Positions 23,554-31,827 of a stretch of 35,295 nt of DNA are shown piece after piece. The notes below the pieces were generated by a model. It did no database searches. It was not told the DNA's origin and saw nothing but the letters and a program-made list of their open reading frames with translations. The stretch spans positions 1 to 35,295 of the forward strand of contig JAXDJC010000268.1 of assembly GCA_034663685.1 (NCBI GenBank), read 5' to 3'. Origin of the DNA: AC-37 sp034663685 (lineage in GTDB: Bacteria > Actinomycetota > Thermoleophilia > Solirubrobacterales > Thermoleophilaceae). How positions within the stretch are numbered: position 1 is the first letter of the stretch; every line of letters begins with the position of its first letter. A program made the position numbers and the translations under genes.

Positions 23554-23632
23554 TAGGAAGCCGGCTCCCCATTGCGGGCCGGGGATCACCGTGCTTTCAT
23601 CTCCCGTTCGGCGGGGGTCGAAGGGAGGCAGG

Positions 23633-24397
23633 GTGGGACTTCGAATGATTCGGGCCGGTCTGGCGATTGCGCTCGTGGCGCCGGCGGCATGGCCGGGGGC
23701 CGCCGCGGCGGCGCCCGTGAGCTTCGCGCACGGCACGATCGACAACCGGATGACCGCCACGCGGACGAATGCCGCGACCGGCTCGAGCTTCACCGGTAGC
23801 TACCACGCGGCAGGCGACCCGAGCGCGCCGCCGCCGTACATGCGCAAGATGGTCTTCTACGCACCGCCCGGCCAGCGCTTCGACACGAGCGTTCCGGAGC
23901 GCTGCAGCGCCACCGACGCCGAGCTCGAGGCGCGCGGCGGGGCCGCGTGCCCCGCCGGCAGCCGCATCGGCGGTGGAACGGTCGAGGGAAGCTTCCTCGG
24001 CTTCCCGACCAAGCTCGACGTGGAGTCCTACAACGCAGCCGACGCGATGATCATGGTGGCGAGCTCGCCGGGCCTCTACACCGTGATGCGCGGCCACATC
24101 GCGCCCGACCAGTCGGTCGAGTGGACATCGCCGACCTGCTTCCCGAGCGCACAGCCGGCGCCCTGCCCGGTCGACGACGCGCTCCAGCTGGCGTCCACGG
24201 TCACCGTGCCCGCGCGAACGCGCGCGGACGGCGGAATCGTCCGCAGCTACATGACCACCGCGCCGAGCTGCCCGAAGTCGGGGCACTGGAACGCGACGGT
24301 GCGGCTCTGGTGGGCCGACGGCACGACCGACACGGTGCTCACGCCGCAGCCGTGCACGCGGCCGGCTCGCCAGCGCGTGAAGCACAAGCGCCGGTAG
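23633..24397 (+). CDS. Secreted hypothetical protein
   Basis: The 254-residue protein has a signal peptide (about 1-27: MIRAGLAIALVAPAAWPGAAAAA after a short lead) and a beta-rich mature domain with conserved-looking cysteines: VPERCSATDAELEARGGAACPAGSRIGGG, SPTCFPS, APCPVDDA, APSCPKSG and QPCTRP. This pattern of paired Cys with CPAGSxIG is one I associate with exported actinobacterial proteins of unknown role. GGGAGG at 23623-23628 precedes the GTG at 23633; ATG at 23645 is an alternative. It lies alone between the crotonase and the exporter gene. Confidence 0.78.
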   Translation: MGLRMIRAGLAIALVAPAAWPGAAAAAPVSFAHGTIDNRMTATRTNAATGSSFTGSYHAAGDPSAPPPYMRKMVFYAPPGQRFDTSVPERCSATDAELEARGGAACPAGSRIGGGTVEGSFLGFPTKLDVESYNAADAMIMVASSPGLYTVMRGHIAPDQSVEWTSPTCFPSAQPAPCPVDDALQLASTVTVPARTRADGGIVRSYMTTAPSCPKSGHWNATVRLWWADGTTDTVLTPQPCTRPARQRVKHKRR

Positions 24398-24522
24398 CCC
24401 GCGGCTGCCCGCCCTGCGTTCGACCGGCGGGCGCGGGGTAGAAGGAGGGCATCGAGCCCGTAGCCGCAGCGGCCGCCGCCGACCCAGCAGCACCCCACGC
24501 CGACGCGGGCGCGCGCCCGCGC

Positions 24523-26448
24523 GTGCGCCTGATCTTCGGCGGGCTCATGCTGGTGATGCTGCTGGCCGCGCTCGATCAGACGATCGTGGCCACGGCCATG
24601 CCCACGATCGTGGGCGACCTCGGCGGCCTCGAGCACCTCTCCTGGGTCACCAGCGCGTACCTGCTCGGGCAGACGGCCGTGATCCCGCTCTACGGCAAGC
24701 TCGGCGACCTCTACGGGCGCAAGCGCGTGCTCCAGAGCGCGGTCGTGCTGTTCCTCGCGGGGTCGGCGCTCTGCGGGCTCGCGTCCGGCATGACCGAGCT
24801 GATCCTGTTCCGTGCCGTCCAGGGGATGGGCGGCGGCGGGCTGATCGTGCTCACGCAGGCCTCGATCGGCGACATCGTCCCGCCGCGGGAGCGCGGCCGC
24901 TACCAGGGCCTGTTCGGCGGGATGTTCGGCATCTCCAGCGTGATCGGCCCGCTGCTCGGCGGCGCGATCGTGGAGAACGCGTCGTGGCGCTGGATCTTCT
25001 ACGTGAACCTGCCGCTCGGCCTGATCGCGCTGGCCGTGCTGGCCGTGACCCTGCCCGCCACCGGCCGGCGCGCGCGCCCGGTGATCGACTACGCCGGCGC
25101 CGCCCTGCTGGCGGGCGGCGTGAGCGCGGTCGTGCTGGTCACGAGCCTCGGCGGGACCACCTGGCCCTGGGGCTCGGCCAAGGTGGTGCTCGCCGGCGTG
25201 GCCGGCGCCGCGATGCTCGCGGCCTTCGTGTTCGTCGAGCGTCGCGCGCGCGAGCCGGTTCTGCCGCCGGACCTCGCGCGCAACAGCGTGTTCCGCGTGG
25301 CGGGGTCGCTCTCGCTCGTGGTGGGGTTCGCGATGTTCGGGGCGATCGTGTTCCTGCCGCTGTACTTCCAGACCGTGGCCGGCGCCACGCCGACCAACTC
25401 CGGGCTCCATCTCATCCCGATGATGGGCGGGCTGCTCGTGACGGCCGTCGGCTCCGGCCGGATCGTGGCGCGCGCCGGCCGCTACCGGGCGTTCCCGATC
25501 GCCGGCACGGCGACCCTGACCGTGGGGATGCTGCTGCTCACGCGGCTCGACGTGGGCACGAGCACGGCGGCGTCGGCGGCGTACCTGGCGGTGGTCGGGC
25601 TCGGGCTCGGCATGTCGATGCCGATCCTGGTGCTCGCGGTGCAGAACTCGGTCGACTACGCCATGCTCGGCGCGGCCACCTCGGGGGTCACGCTGGCGCG
25701 CGCGATCGGCGGCTCGCTCGGCACAGCCGTGTTCGGCACGATCTTCTCCAACCGGCTGCGCGGCGCGCTCGGGCACGCGCTGCCGGGGTCCGTGGGCGGC
25801 ACGGTCTCCCATGGCGCGCGCCTCACCGGATCCCAGGTGGCGCACCTCCCGCCGGCCGCGCGCAGCGTCTACGAGCACGCCTATGTGCACTCGCTGCGGC
25901 CGGTGTTCTACGTGGCGGCTGGCATCACGTTCGTGGGCTTCCTGCTCGCGTGGCGTCTCGAGGAGCGGCCGCTGCGCGCCACCGCGGCCACGAGCCACGG
26001 CCTCGAGGACAGCCTGGCGGCGCCGCGCTCGGCGGACTCGCTGCGCGAGATCGAGCGTGCGCTGAGCCTCTGCCTTCCGCGTGAGGCGCGGCTCGACTTT
26101 CACGCCCGCGTGGCGGAGCGCGCCGACGTGGAGCTGAGCCCGGGGGCCACCTGGGCGCTCGTGCGCATCGACGAGCACGGCTTCGCCGGCACGCGCGAGC
26201 TGGCCCAGCAGCAGGGCGTGCCGAACGAGCGGGTTGCCGCGGTGGTGGGCGAGCTGCGCTCCCGCGGGCTCGTGGCCGGCGAGGGGGAGTCGCTGACCGA
26301 GACCGGTCAGGCGATCGCCGGGCGCGTGGTCACGGCCCGCCGTGACCAGCTGCACGACGATCTGGCCGACGAGAGCGCCGAGCGCGACCCGGCCGTGGAG
26401 GAGCTGCTGCGCCGGCTCGCGCGCGAGCTCTCCGGCGAGCGGCCGTAG
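24523..26448 (+). CDS. DHA2-family MFS exporter with C-terminal winged-helix-like domain
   Basis: The 641-residue protein has two parts. Residues 1-490 are a 14-helix drug:H+ antiporter of the EmrB/QacA (DHA2) group, with motif C-like LDQTIVATAMPTIVGDL in helix 1, motif A GKLGDLYGRKRV and the helix-5 motif GGMFGISSVIGPLLGG. Residues about 500-641 are a soluble tail whose DEHGFAGTRELAQQQGVPNERVAAVVGELRSRGLVAGEG reads as a MarR-like winged helix. The GTG at 24523 leaves almost no N-terminal tail; the frame stays open and Ala-rich upstream to an ATC at 24451, with GGAGG at 24444-24448. Substrates are unknown; this may be a self-regulating exporter. Confidence 0.88.
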   Translation: MRLIFGGLMLVMLLAALDQTIVATAMPTIVGDLGGLEHLSWVTSAYLLGQTAVIPLYGKLGDLYGRKRVLQSAVVLFLAGSALCGLASGMTELILFRAVQGMGGGGLIVLTQASIGDIVPPRERGRYQGLFGGMFGISSVIGPLLGGAIVENASWRWIFYVNLPLGLIALAVLAVTLPATGRRARPVIDYAGAALLAGGVSAVVLVTSLGGTTWPWGSAKVVLAGVAGAAMLAAFVFVERRAREPVLPPDLARNSVFRVAGSLSLVVGFAMFGAIVFLPLYFQTVAGATPTNSGLHLIPMMGGLLVTAVGSGRIVARAGRYRAFPIAGTATLTVGMLLLTRLDVGTSTAASAAYLAVVGLGLGMSMPILVLAVQNSVDYAMLGAATSGVTLARAIGGSLGTAVFGTIFSNRLRGALGHALPGSVGGTVSHGARLTGSQVAHLPPAARSVYEHAYVHSLRPVFYVAAGITFVGFLLAWRLEERPLRATAATSHGLEDSLAAPRSADSLREIERALSLCLPREARLDFHARVAERADVELSPGATWALVRIDEHGFAGTRELAQQQGVPNERVAAVVGELRSRGLVAGEGESLTETGQAIAGRVVTARRDQLHDDLADESAERDPAVEELLRRLARELSGERP

Positions 26449-26451
26449 CGC

Positions 26452-27303
26452 CTACCCGCGCGTTGGCAGGTCCAGCGTCTCGGGCTCCGGCACGCCCTCG
26501 GCCAGCTCCTTCGCACGCTCGATCTCCGCGTTCACCTCGGCTCCGAAGAGGAGCGCCACGTTGGTGAGCCAGAGCCAGAACAGAAGGAAGATCGCGGCGG
26601 CGAACGAGCCGTAGGTCACGTTGAGGCTGCCGAAGTGCCGCAGGTACTCGGAGAACCCGACCGATGCGCCAAGCCAGACCGCCACACCGGCCGCGGCCCC
26701 GGGCGTGATCCAGCGGAACGCCCGCTGCTTGACGTCCGGCGTGACGTAGTACATGAACGAGAACACGAGCATCGCGCTGGTCACCGCTCCCGGCCAGCGC
26801 AGGAGTCCCCAGACCGACGCGGCCGACGGGCCGGCCACGTCGCGCGCCACTCCTCCTCCCACGAACATGAGCACGAGCGTGGAGAGGACCAGCGCGAGGA
26901 GCACGAGCGTGGAGGCCACGTCCGTGAGCTTGCGGCGCAGGAAGCTGCGGCCGCCATTCGCCTCGAACACCACGTTGAGGGCCCGGCGCGCCGCCTCGAG
27001 GTAGCCCGTGGTGCCGTACAGCGCCGTGACAAGGCTGATCATGAGGCCGAGCGCGGCGGTTCCCTTGCTCCGCAGCGCCGCGCGCACCGCGTCGTCGATC
27101 GGTGCGAGGGTGGTGTGGGGCACCACGTCGCGGAGGTAGGAGACGATCGAGTCGTAGGTGCCCGGGTACTCGCCGAGCAGGCCGAGCAGCGAGACGCCCA
27201 GCAGCAGCGTGGGGAACAGCGACATCAGCGCGTAGTAGGTGAGCGCCGCCGCGTGGTGGGTCGCCTGGTCGTCGTAGAACGACACCACGACCCGCTTCGT
27301 CAC
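26452..27303 (-). CDS. YihY/BrkB-family membrane protein
   Basis: The 283-residue protein matches the YihY/virulence factor BrkB family (formerly, and wrongly, called ribonuclease BN). Family marks are HHAAALTYYALMSLFPTLLLGVSLLGLLG near the N terminus, ALYGTTGYLEAARRALNVVF, and YGSFAAAIFLLFWLWLTNVALLFGAEVNAEIER near the C terminus. There are six hydrophobic helices. The GTG at 27303 is chosen because GGGAGG lies just upstream on the minus strand (27312-27317 on the plus strand) and the length then fits the family; longer starts run into the divergent gene's control region. Its function in this family is not settled; transport is likely. Confidence 0.9.
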   Translation of the reverse strand: MTKRVVVSFYDDQATHHAAALTYYALMSLFPTLLLGVSLLGLLGEYPGTYDSIVSYLRDVVPHTTLAPIDDAVRAALRSKGTAALGLMISLVTALYGTTGYLEAARRALNVVFEANGGRSFLRRKLTDVASTLVLLALVLSTLVLMFVGGGVARDVAGPSAASVWGLLRWPGAVTSAMLVFSFMYYVTPDVKQRAFRWITPGAAAGVAVWLGASVGFSEYLRHFGSLNVTYGSFAAAIFLLFWLWLTNVALLFGAEVNAEIERAKELAEGVPEPETLDLPTRG

Positions 27304-27367
27304 CGACCACGCCTCCCTCACCGTGTCAACGTACTGTCCATCCCGGGCGATCACAGAGGAGGGCGCA

Positions 27368-27859
27368 GTGGCAACCAAGGCTGACTTCAACGCCGAGGAA
27401 TGGTCGAAGGTCATGGAGGGCCCGCTGCTGGCGGGGCTGAGGGTGGTGGCGGCCGACCGCGGCGGCACCATTCGCGAGAGCATCGCGATCGGCAAGGTCT
27501 ACGCGCACGCGCGGCAGGCCCACGGCGACAGCGGGCTGCTCGACGAGCTCGTGGCCACCCCGCCCGCCGTCGATACGCAGCGGCTGCAGGGGGTGGGCGA
27601 CATCGCCACGGCTACGCGCGAGACCCTGAGCGAAGCGGCTCGCCTGGTCGGGGAGAAGGGCTCGCCCGAGGACCTGGACGCCTACAGGCGCTTCGTGCTC
27701 AGCGTGGCCCAGGCCGCGGCCGAGGCGCACAAGGAGGGCGGCTTCGTGGGGATCGGGGGCAAGCCCGTGAGCGAGCAGGAGCAGGCGGCGCTCGACGAGA
27801 TCGCGGCGGTTCTCGAGGGCGAGCAGGGCGCGGGGGGCCCGGGCCCCGAATCGGTGTAG
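27368..27859 (+). CDS. Conserved small cytosolic protein, unknown function
   Basis: The 163-residue protein is helical and soluble. It starts with KADFNAEEWSKVMEGPLLAGL and ends with YRRFVLSVAQAAAEAHKEGGFVGIGGKPVSEQEQAALDEIAAVL, a pattern I have seen in uncharacterised actinobacterial proteins. The KEGGFxGIGG loop between two helices looks like the most conserved point. GTG at 27368 is fixed by AGGAGG at 27357-27362 with a 5-nt spacer. It diverges from the YihY-like gene and lies 10 bp before the beta-helix/RTX gene, so the latter may be co-transcribed. No catalytic motif is visible. Confidence 0.82.
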   Translation: MATKADFNAEEWSKVMEGPLLAGLRVVAADRGGTIRESIAIGKVYAHARQAHGDSGLLDELVATPPAVDTQRLQGVGDIATATRETLSEAARLVGEKGSPEDLDAYRRFVLSVAQAAAEAHKEGGFVGIGGKPVSEQEQAALDEIAAVLEGEQGAGGPGPESV

Positions 27860-27869
27860 CCTCGCCCGC

Positions 27870-29831
27870 GTGCGGACTCGCGGGCGCTTGCTGGCGCTCG
27901 GACTGTCATCGATCTTCCTCCTGGCGTTCGCCGCGGAGGCTGAAGCCACGACCTACTGCGTGGCGAAGGCGTCGTGCGTCGCGGCCGGCGGCACCACCGA
28001 GCCCGGGTTGGTGCAGGCCCTTGCCGCCGCGGACGCGCACGCGGGTCGCGACCGCATCGAGATCGGCCCCGGCAACTTCAACAGTGGCGGGGCGTTCTAC
28101 CTGGACGGCTCCACCAACCCGGTGGACATCGTGGGGGCCGGGGCCGGCACCGTCCTGGCCAACAACGCGGATCCCGTGGTCTCGATTCAGGACCCCACCT
28201 CGACGTTGAGCGCTGTGACCGTGGCGCTCGCGGTCGAGAACAGCGCGGCGCTCGAGCTGCACGGAACCGCCGATGGGATCGTCGTGGTGGGCGACACTGG
28301 GCGGACGTCGAGCGGCGTGGGCGTGAGCCTCTATCCCGGCTCCACCCTGCGCGGGTCGACGCTCTCGCTCTCGTTCGGTGAGCCCAGCTTCAGCACGGTC
28401 GGCGTCCGAACGGAGGCGGGCGCCGGCACGGCGACCGTGGAGGACGTGTCCGTTCTGGCCGACAGCGGCTTCGACACCGTGGCCGCCGCGGGCACCACCA
28501 ACATCCGCCGCGTCAAGACCCGCGGCCACTTCGGCGTCGTCATGGTCGGCGGGACCACGAACCTGGACGACGCCGTGATCGAGCTTTTCGGCGCCAGCCT
28601 CATGTACGGGGTCGAGGTTGACCCGAACCGCGGCTCGGCGAACACGAGCGCCACGATGAACGCCTCGCACGTGACGGTCTTCGGGCCGGGCGGCGGCGGG
28701 ATCGCCGGGTTCCAGGCCGTGGCGGGCACCGGGGTGAGCAGCGCCACGCTGAACGTGAGCAACTCGATCGCACGCGGGGTCGGGCACTCGCTCGTGCGCA
28801 ACGGCGCCGGCGCCAACCCGGCCAACCTGACCATCGCCTACTCCGACTACGACCCGGCCACGCTCGTCCAGAGCGGCCCCGGCACGCTCACCCAGGGCGC
28901 CGGCAACGTGAACGTGGATCCGCTGTTCGTGGACGGGCCCGGCGGCGACTACCACCTCACGGCCGCGTCGCCCCTGCTCGAGGCGGGGGACCCGGCCGCG
29001 GGCGGCTTCCCGCTCGACCGCGACGGGGCGCCGCGGGTAACCGACGCGAACGGCGACTGCACGCCGCGCCGCGACATGGGGGCGTTCGAGTTCCAGCCGT
29101 CGCCGCGGTCTCCGCACGCCGCTGCCGCAGCCACCCCTGCGAGCGTGGCCTCAGGCACGCCGGCCACCTTCGACGCCGGCGCCTCGTGCGACCCCGACGG
29201 GGGCACGCTCACCTACGCGTGGTCCTTCGACGACGGCACGAGCGCTGCGGGGATCACGGTGCAGCACCCGTTCTCCACCGCCGGGACCCACACGGGCACG
29301 GTAACCGTGACGGACCCGACCGGCCGCACGGCCACGGCGGCGGCGTCGGTGACGGTGACCACCCCTCCGCCGACCGGCCCGGTGCCCGGGATCTGCGTGA
29401 ACGTGTTCACGGGCACAGAGGCCGCCGACACGATCCGCGGCAGCGCGTTCGGCGACACGATCAATGGCCTGGCGGGCAACGACAAGCTGAGCGGCGTGGG
29501 CGGGGACGACTGCGTTCGCGGAAACGCCGGCAATGACAGGCTCGACGGGGGCGCGGGCAACGACAAGCTCACGGGCGGCACGGGAAACGACAAGCTCAGC
29601 GGGGGCAGCGGTGAGGACCGCCTGTCCGGCGAGGCCGGCAACGACCGCCTGTCCGGGGGTTCCGGGAAGAACACCTTCTACGGCGGCTCCGGCAAGGACA
29701 CGATCAGCGCGCGCAACGGCGAGCAAGACCGGATCGACTGCGGCACCGGGAAGGACAAGGTCACCGCCGACCGCGTGGACAGGGTGAAGCAGAACTGCGA
29801 GAGGATCTCGCTGCCGCCCAAGAAGCACTAG
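27870..29831 (+). CDS. Secreted beta-helix/PKD protein with RTX-like repeats and C-terminal two-Cys module
   Basis: The 653-residue protein has a signal peptide (about 1-26, ending EAEA), then a right-handed beta-helix (about 27-410) that ends in a typical closing segment (PLLEAGDPAAGG, then CTPRRDMGAFEFQP). A PKD domain follows (about 415-500: SCDPDGGTLTYAWSFDDG and GTHTGTVTVTDPTGRTATA). RTX-like repeats GGAGNDKLTG, GGTGNDKLSG and GEAGNDRLSG occupy about 510-610. The C terminus has C624 and C643 (C-X18-C) in a basic module like that of the protein at 19596-21791. GTG at 27870 starts it. Its likely role is adhesion or polysaccharide interaction at the cell surface; calcium binding is inferred from the repeats. 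Confidence 0.88.
   Translation: MRTRGRLLALGLSSIFLLAFAAEAEATTYCVAKASCVAAGGTTEPGLVQALAAADAHAGRDRIEIGPGNFNSGGAFYLDGSTNPVDIVGAGAGTVLANNADPVVSIQDPTSTLSAVTVALAVENSAALELHGTADGIVVVGDTGRTSSGVGVSLYPGSTLRGSTLSLSFGEPSFSTVGVRTEAGAGTATVEDVSVLADSGFDTVAAAGTTNIRRVKTRGHFGVVMVGGTTNLDDAVIELFGASLMYGVEVDPNRGSANTSATMNASHVTVFGPGGGGIAGFQAVAGTGVSSATLNVSNSIARGVGHSLVRNGAGANPANLTIAYSDYDPATLVQSGPGTLTQGAGNVNVDPLFVDGPGGDYHLTAASPLLEAGDPAAGGFPLDRDGAPRVTDANGDCTPRRDMGAFEFQPSPRSPHAAAAATPASVASGTPATFDAGASCDPDGGTLTYAWSFDDGTSAAGITVQHPFSTAGTHTGTVTVTDPTGRTATAAASVTVTTPPPTGPVPGICVNVFTGTEAADTIRGSAFGDTINGLAGNDKLSGVGGDDCVRGNAGNDRLDGGAGNDKLTGGTGNDKLSGGSGEDRLSGEAGNDRLSGGSGKNTFYGGSGKDTISARNGEQDRIDCGTGKDKVTADRVDRVKQNCERISLPPKKH
29404..29700 (+). 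repeat. RTX-like nonapeptide repeats in the beta-helix/PKD protein
   Basis: Degenerate 27-bp units encode GGxGNDxLxG repeats such as GLAGNDKLSG, GGAGNDKLTG, GGTGNDKLSG and GEAGNDRLSG. They match the type of repeat in the propeller protein but with fewer Lys at the second variable site. Confidence 0.85.
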
Positions 29832-29839
29832 GCCCGGGC

Positions 29840-31312
29840 CTACGAAGCTTCGCCGTACGCGGGCTCGCCGGACGAGCGGTCCTCGGCCCGGCTGCGCTCC
29901 TCACTCGGCGCGTCGCGCAGCACTCCGATGGCCACGCCCACCGCCCCGAGCACCAGCGCCGCGCCGATCGCGTAGCCCAGGTGGAAGCCGCCGTTGAGCG
30001 CGGCCATGGCTGAGTGCCCGGCGTCGCGCAGGTGGGCCGTCCTGGTGCTTGCCAGCGTGGCGAGGGTGGCGAGCCCCAGCGCGGCCCCCACCTGCACCGT
30101 GGTGTTCACGAGCCCGGACGCGAGCCCCGCGTCCTCGTGGGTGGCGCCCGACATGGCCAGCGTCATCAGCGCCGGCATCGAGGTGCCCACGCCCGCGCCG
30201 ATCAGGACCATCACCGGGAAGACGTAGGTGAGGTAGTCGCCGCCCACGGGCGCGCGCGTGAACAGCAGCAGCCCGGCGGCGATCGCCACGAGCCCGGGCA
30301 GCAGCGTGGTCTTGGCGCCGAAGCGCATGATCAGCCGCTCGCTGTAGCGGATCGACAGCCCGCCCATGATCACCGTGGTGGGCAGGAAGGCGAGCCCGAT
30401 CCGGAGCGGCGAGTAGCCGAGCACGCGCTCGAGGTAGAGCGCGCCCATGAAGAACATGCCGTACATGCCGGCCACCACCAGCGCCTGGATCGCGTTGGCG
30501 CCCGACACGTTGCGCGAGCGGAAGATCCGCAGCGGGATGAGCGGGTTGCTCGCGGTGGCCTCCCGGATGAGGAACGCGGCGAGCAGGCCGAGCGCACCCG
30601 CCCCGAGCTCCAGCGTGCGCGCCGCGCCCCAGCCGTCCTTGGCCGCCGGCTCGACGATCGTGTACACGAGCAGCATCAGCGCGCCGGTGATCAGCACCGC
30701 GCCGAGCACGTCGGCGCCCGCGCCGAACCCGGTCCCGCGGTCGCGCGCGAGCAGCCGCAGCGCGAACACGGCCGTGCCGATCGCGATCGGGATGTTCACG
30801 AAGAAGATCCAGTGCCAGCTGATGGCCTGGGTGAGCACGCCGCCGGCCAGCAGGCCGGCCGAAGCGCCGCCGGACGCGACGAAGCTGAAGATGCCGATCG
30901 CCTTCGCCTGCTCCCGCGGCTGCGGGAACATCGTCACGATCATGCCGAGGATCACCGCGGAGGCCATCGCGCCGCCGATGCCCTGCACGAACCGCGCGCC
31001 GATCAGCACCTCCTGGCTCTGCGCCAGTCCGCAGGCCAGCGATGCCACGGTGAACACACCGAGGCCGGCGAGGAACATCCGGCGGCGGGAGATCAGGTCG
31101 CCGAGCCGGCCGGCCAGAAGCAGGAGGCCGCCGAAGGTGATCAGGTAGGCGTTGATCACCCACGCGAGGCTCGACTGCGAGAAGCCCAGGTCGTCCTGGA
31201 TCGACGGCAGCGCCACGTTCACGATCGTGGCGTCGAGCACGATCATCAGCATCCCCACGCAGAGCACGTAGAGGGCGAGCCAGCGGGAGCGGTCGTTTGT
31301 GTCGGCGGTCAC
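29840..31312 (-). CDS. DHA2-family MFS exporter
   Basis: The 490-residue protein is a 14-helix EmrB/QacA-type drug:H+ antiporter. Visible marks are helix 1 with MLMIVLDATIVNVALPSIQDDLG, motif A LAGRLGDLISRRRMF, RFVQGIGGAMASAV in helix 4, and FFVNIPIAIGTAV after helix 6. The C terminus is a short charged tail (SEERSRAEDRSSGEPAYGEAS) without the winged-helix domain of the other exporter in the window. It lies 55 bp after the VOC gene, probably in one operon, and both diverge from the ECF sigma gene. A GTG at 31312 starts it. Substrates are unknown. Confidence 0.93.
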   Translation of the reverse strand: MTADTNDRSRWLALYVLCVGMLMIVLDATIVNVALPSIQDDLGFSQSSLAWVINAYLITFGGLLLLAGRLGDLISRRRMFLAGLGVFTVASLACGLAQSQEVLIGARFVQGIGGAMASAVILGMIVTMFPQPREQAKAIGIFSFVASGGASAGLLAGGVLTQAISWHWIFFVNIPIAIGTAVFALRLLARDRGTGFGAGADVLGAVLITGALMLLVYTIVEPAAKDGWGAARTLELGAGALGLLAAFLIREATASNPLIPLRIFRSRNVSGANAIQALVVAGMYGMFFMGALYLERVLGYSPLRIGLAFLPTTVIMGGLSIRYSERLIMRFGAKTTLLPGLVAIAAGLLLFTRAPVGGDYLTYVFPVMVLIGAGVGTSMPALMTLAMSGATHEDAGLASGLVNTTVQVGAALGLATLATLASTRTAHLRDAGHSAMAALNGGFHLGYAIGAALVLGAVGVAIGVLRDAPSEERSRAEDRSSGEPAYGEAS

Positions 31313-31367
31313 TTTCTCATCCTGTCGTTCCGGGTTCGAAGGTAGTGACCCCCGCGGCGAGGCCGAC

Positions 31368-31727
31368 TCATCGCTTGGGTTGCCAGAACGCGATCTCGCC
31401 GCCGGCGGGCGTGCCGACCACGCTGCGCCAGCCCGCCGGGCCCTCGCGCGGGGAGAGCATCACCACCGCGCCCGCGCTGCGCGCGCGCTCGGTGGCGGCG
31501 GCGATCTCGGGCACCTCCACGTACGGCAGCCAGAGCGGCCGCTCGGTCGCGCACTCCACGATCCCGCCGCCCAGGCCACCGCCCAGCTCGAGCGCCTGGT
31601 AGGAGCCGCGGCCGGTGTCGATCCGCTCCGAGGGCCACCCGCACAGCGCCGTGTAGAAGGAGCGGGCGCGGTCCAAATCGCCGGTGTGCAGCTCCAGGTG
31701 GACCACGGGTTGGGAGGGCGCGCGCAT
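31368..31727 (-). CDS. VOC-family (glyoxalase/bleomycin-resistance-like) protein
   Basis: The 119-residue protein is one VOC module of two beta-alpha-beta-beta-beta units: VVHLELHTGDLDRARSFYTALCGW starts the first, and WLPYVEVPEIAAATERARSAGA with GGEIAFWQPKR forms the second. The metal-ligand positions seem partly kept: H11 in the first strand, E59 in GGGIVECA and E113 in GGEIAFW near the end. Ligand or substrate is unknown; related proteins bind drugs or act as lyases or dioxygenases. ATG at 31727 follows a GTG at 31730. It is followed by the DHA2 exporter and diverges from the ECF sigma gene, a layout that suggests a resistance unit. Confidence 0.85.
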   Translation of the reverse strand: MRAPSQPVVHLELHTGDLDRARSFYTALCGWPSERIDTGRGSYQALELGGGLGGGIVECATERPLWLPYVEVPEIAAATERARSAGAVVMLSPREGPAGWRSVVGTPAGGEIAFWQPKR

Positions 31728-31827
31728 CACGTTCCTGGCCCTATGACCCGCACGCGAGCGGGAACTAATCGGTGGCGGTCACGTCGCGATTACTTCCGCG
31801 CGCGGCTTCGGTCTAATGTGGCAGGGG

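Noticed and set aside
24407..24432. 7-bp GCCCGCC/GGCGGGC hairpin after the secreted hypothetical gene
   Set aside because: Long 12-nt loop and no T tract; such pairs arise often by chance at this GC content.
24247..26355. Long minus-strand open frame opposite the exporter gene
   Set aside because: The His/Arg/Gln-rich product has no domain and mirrors a clear 14-helix exporter on the other strand.
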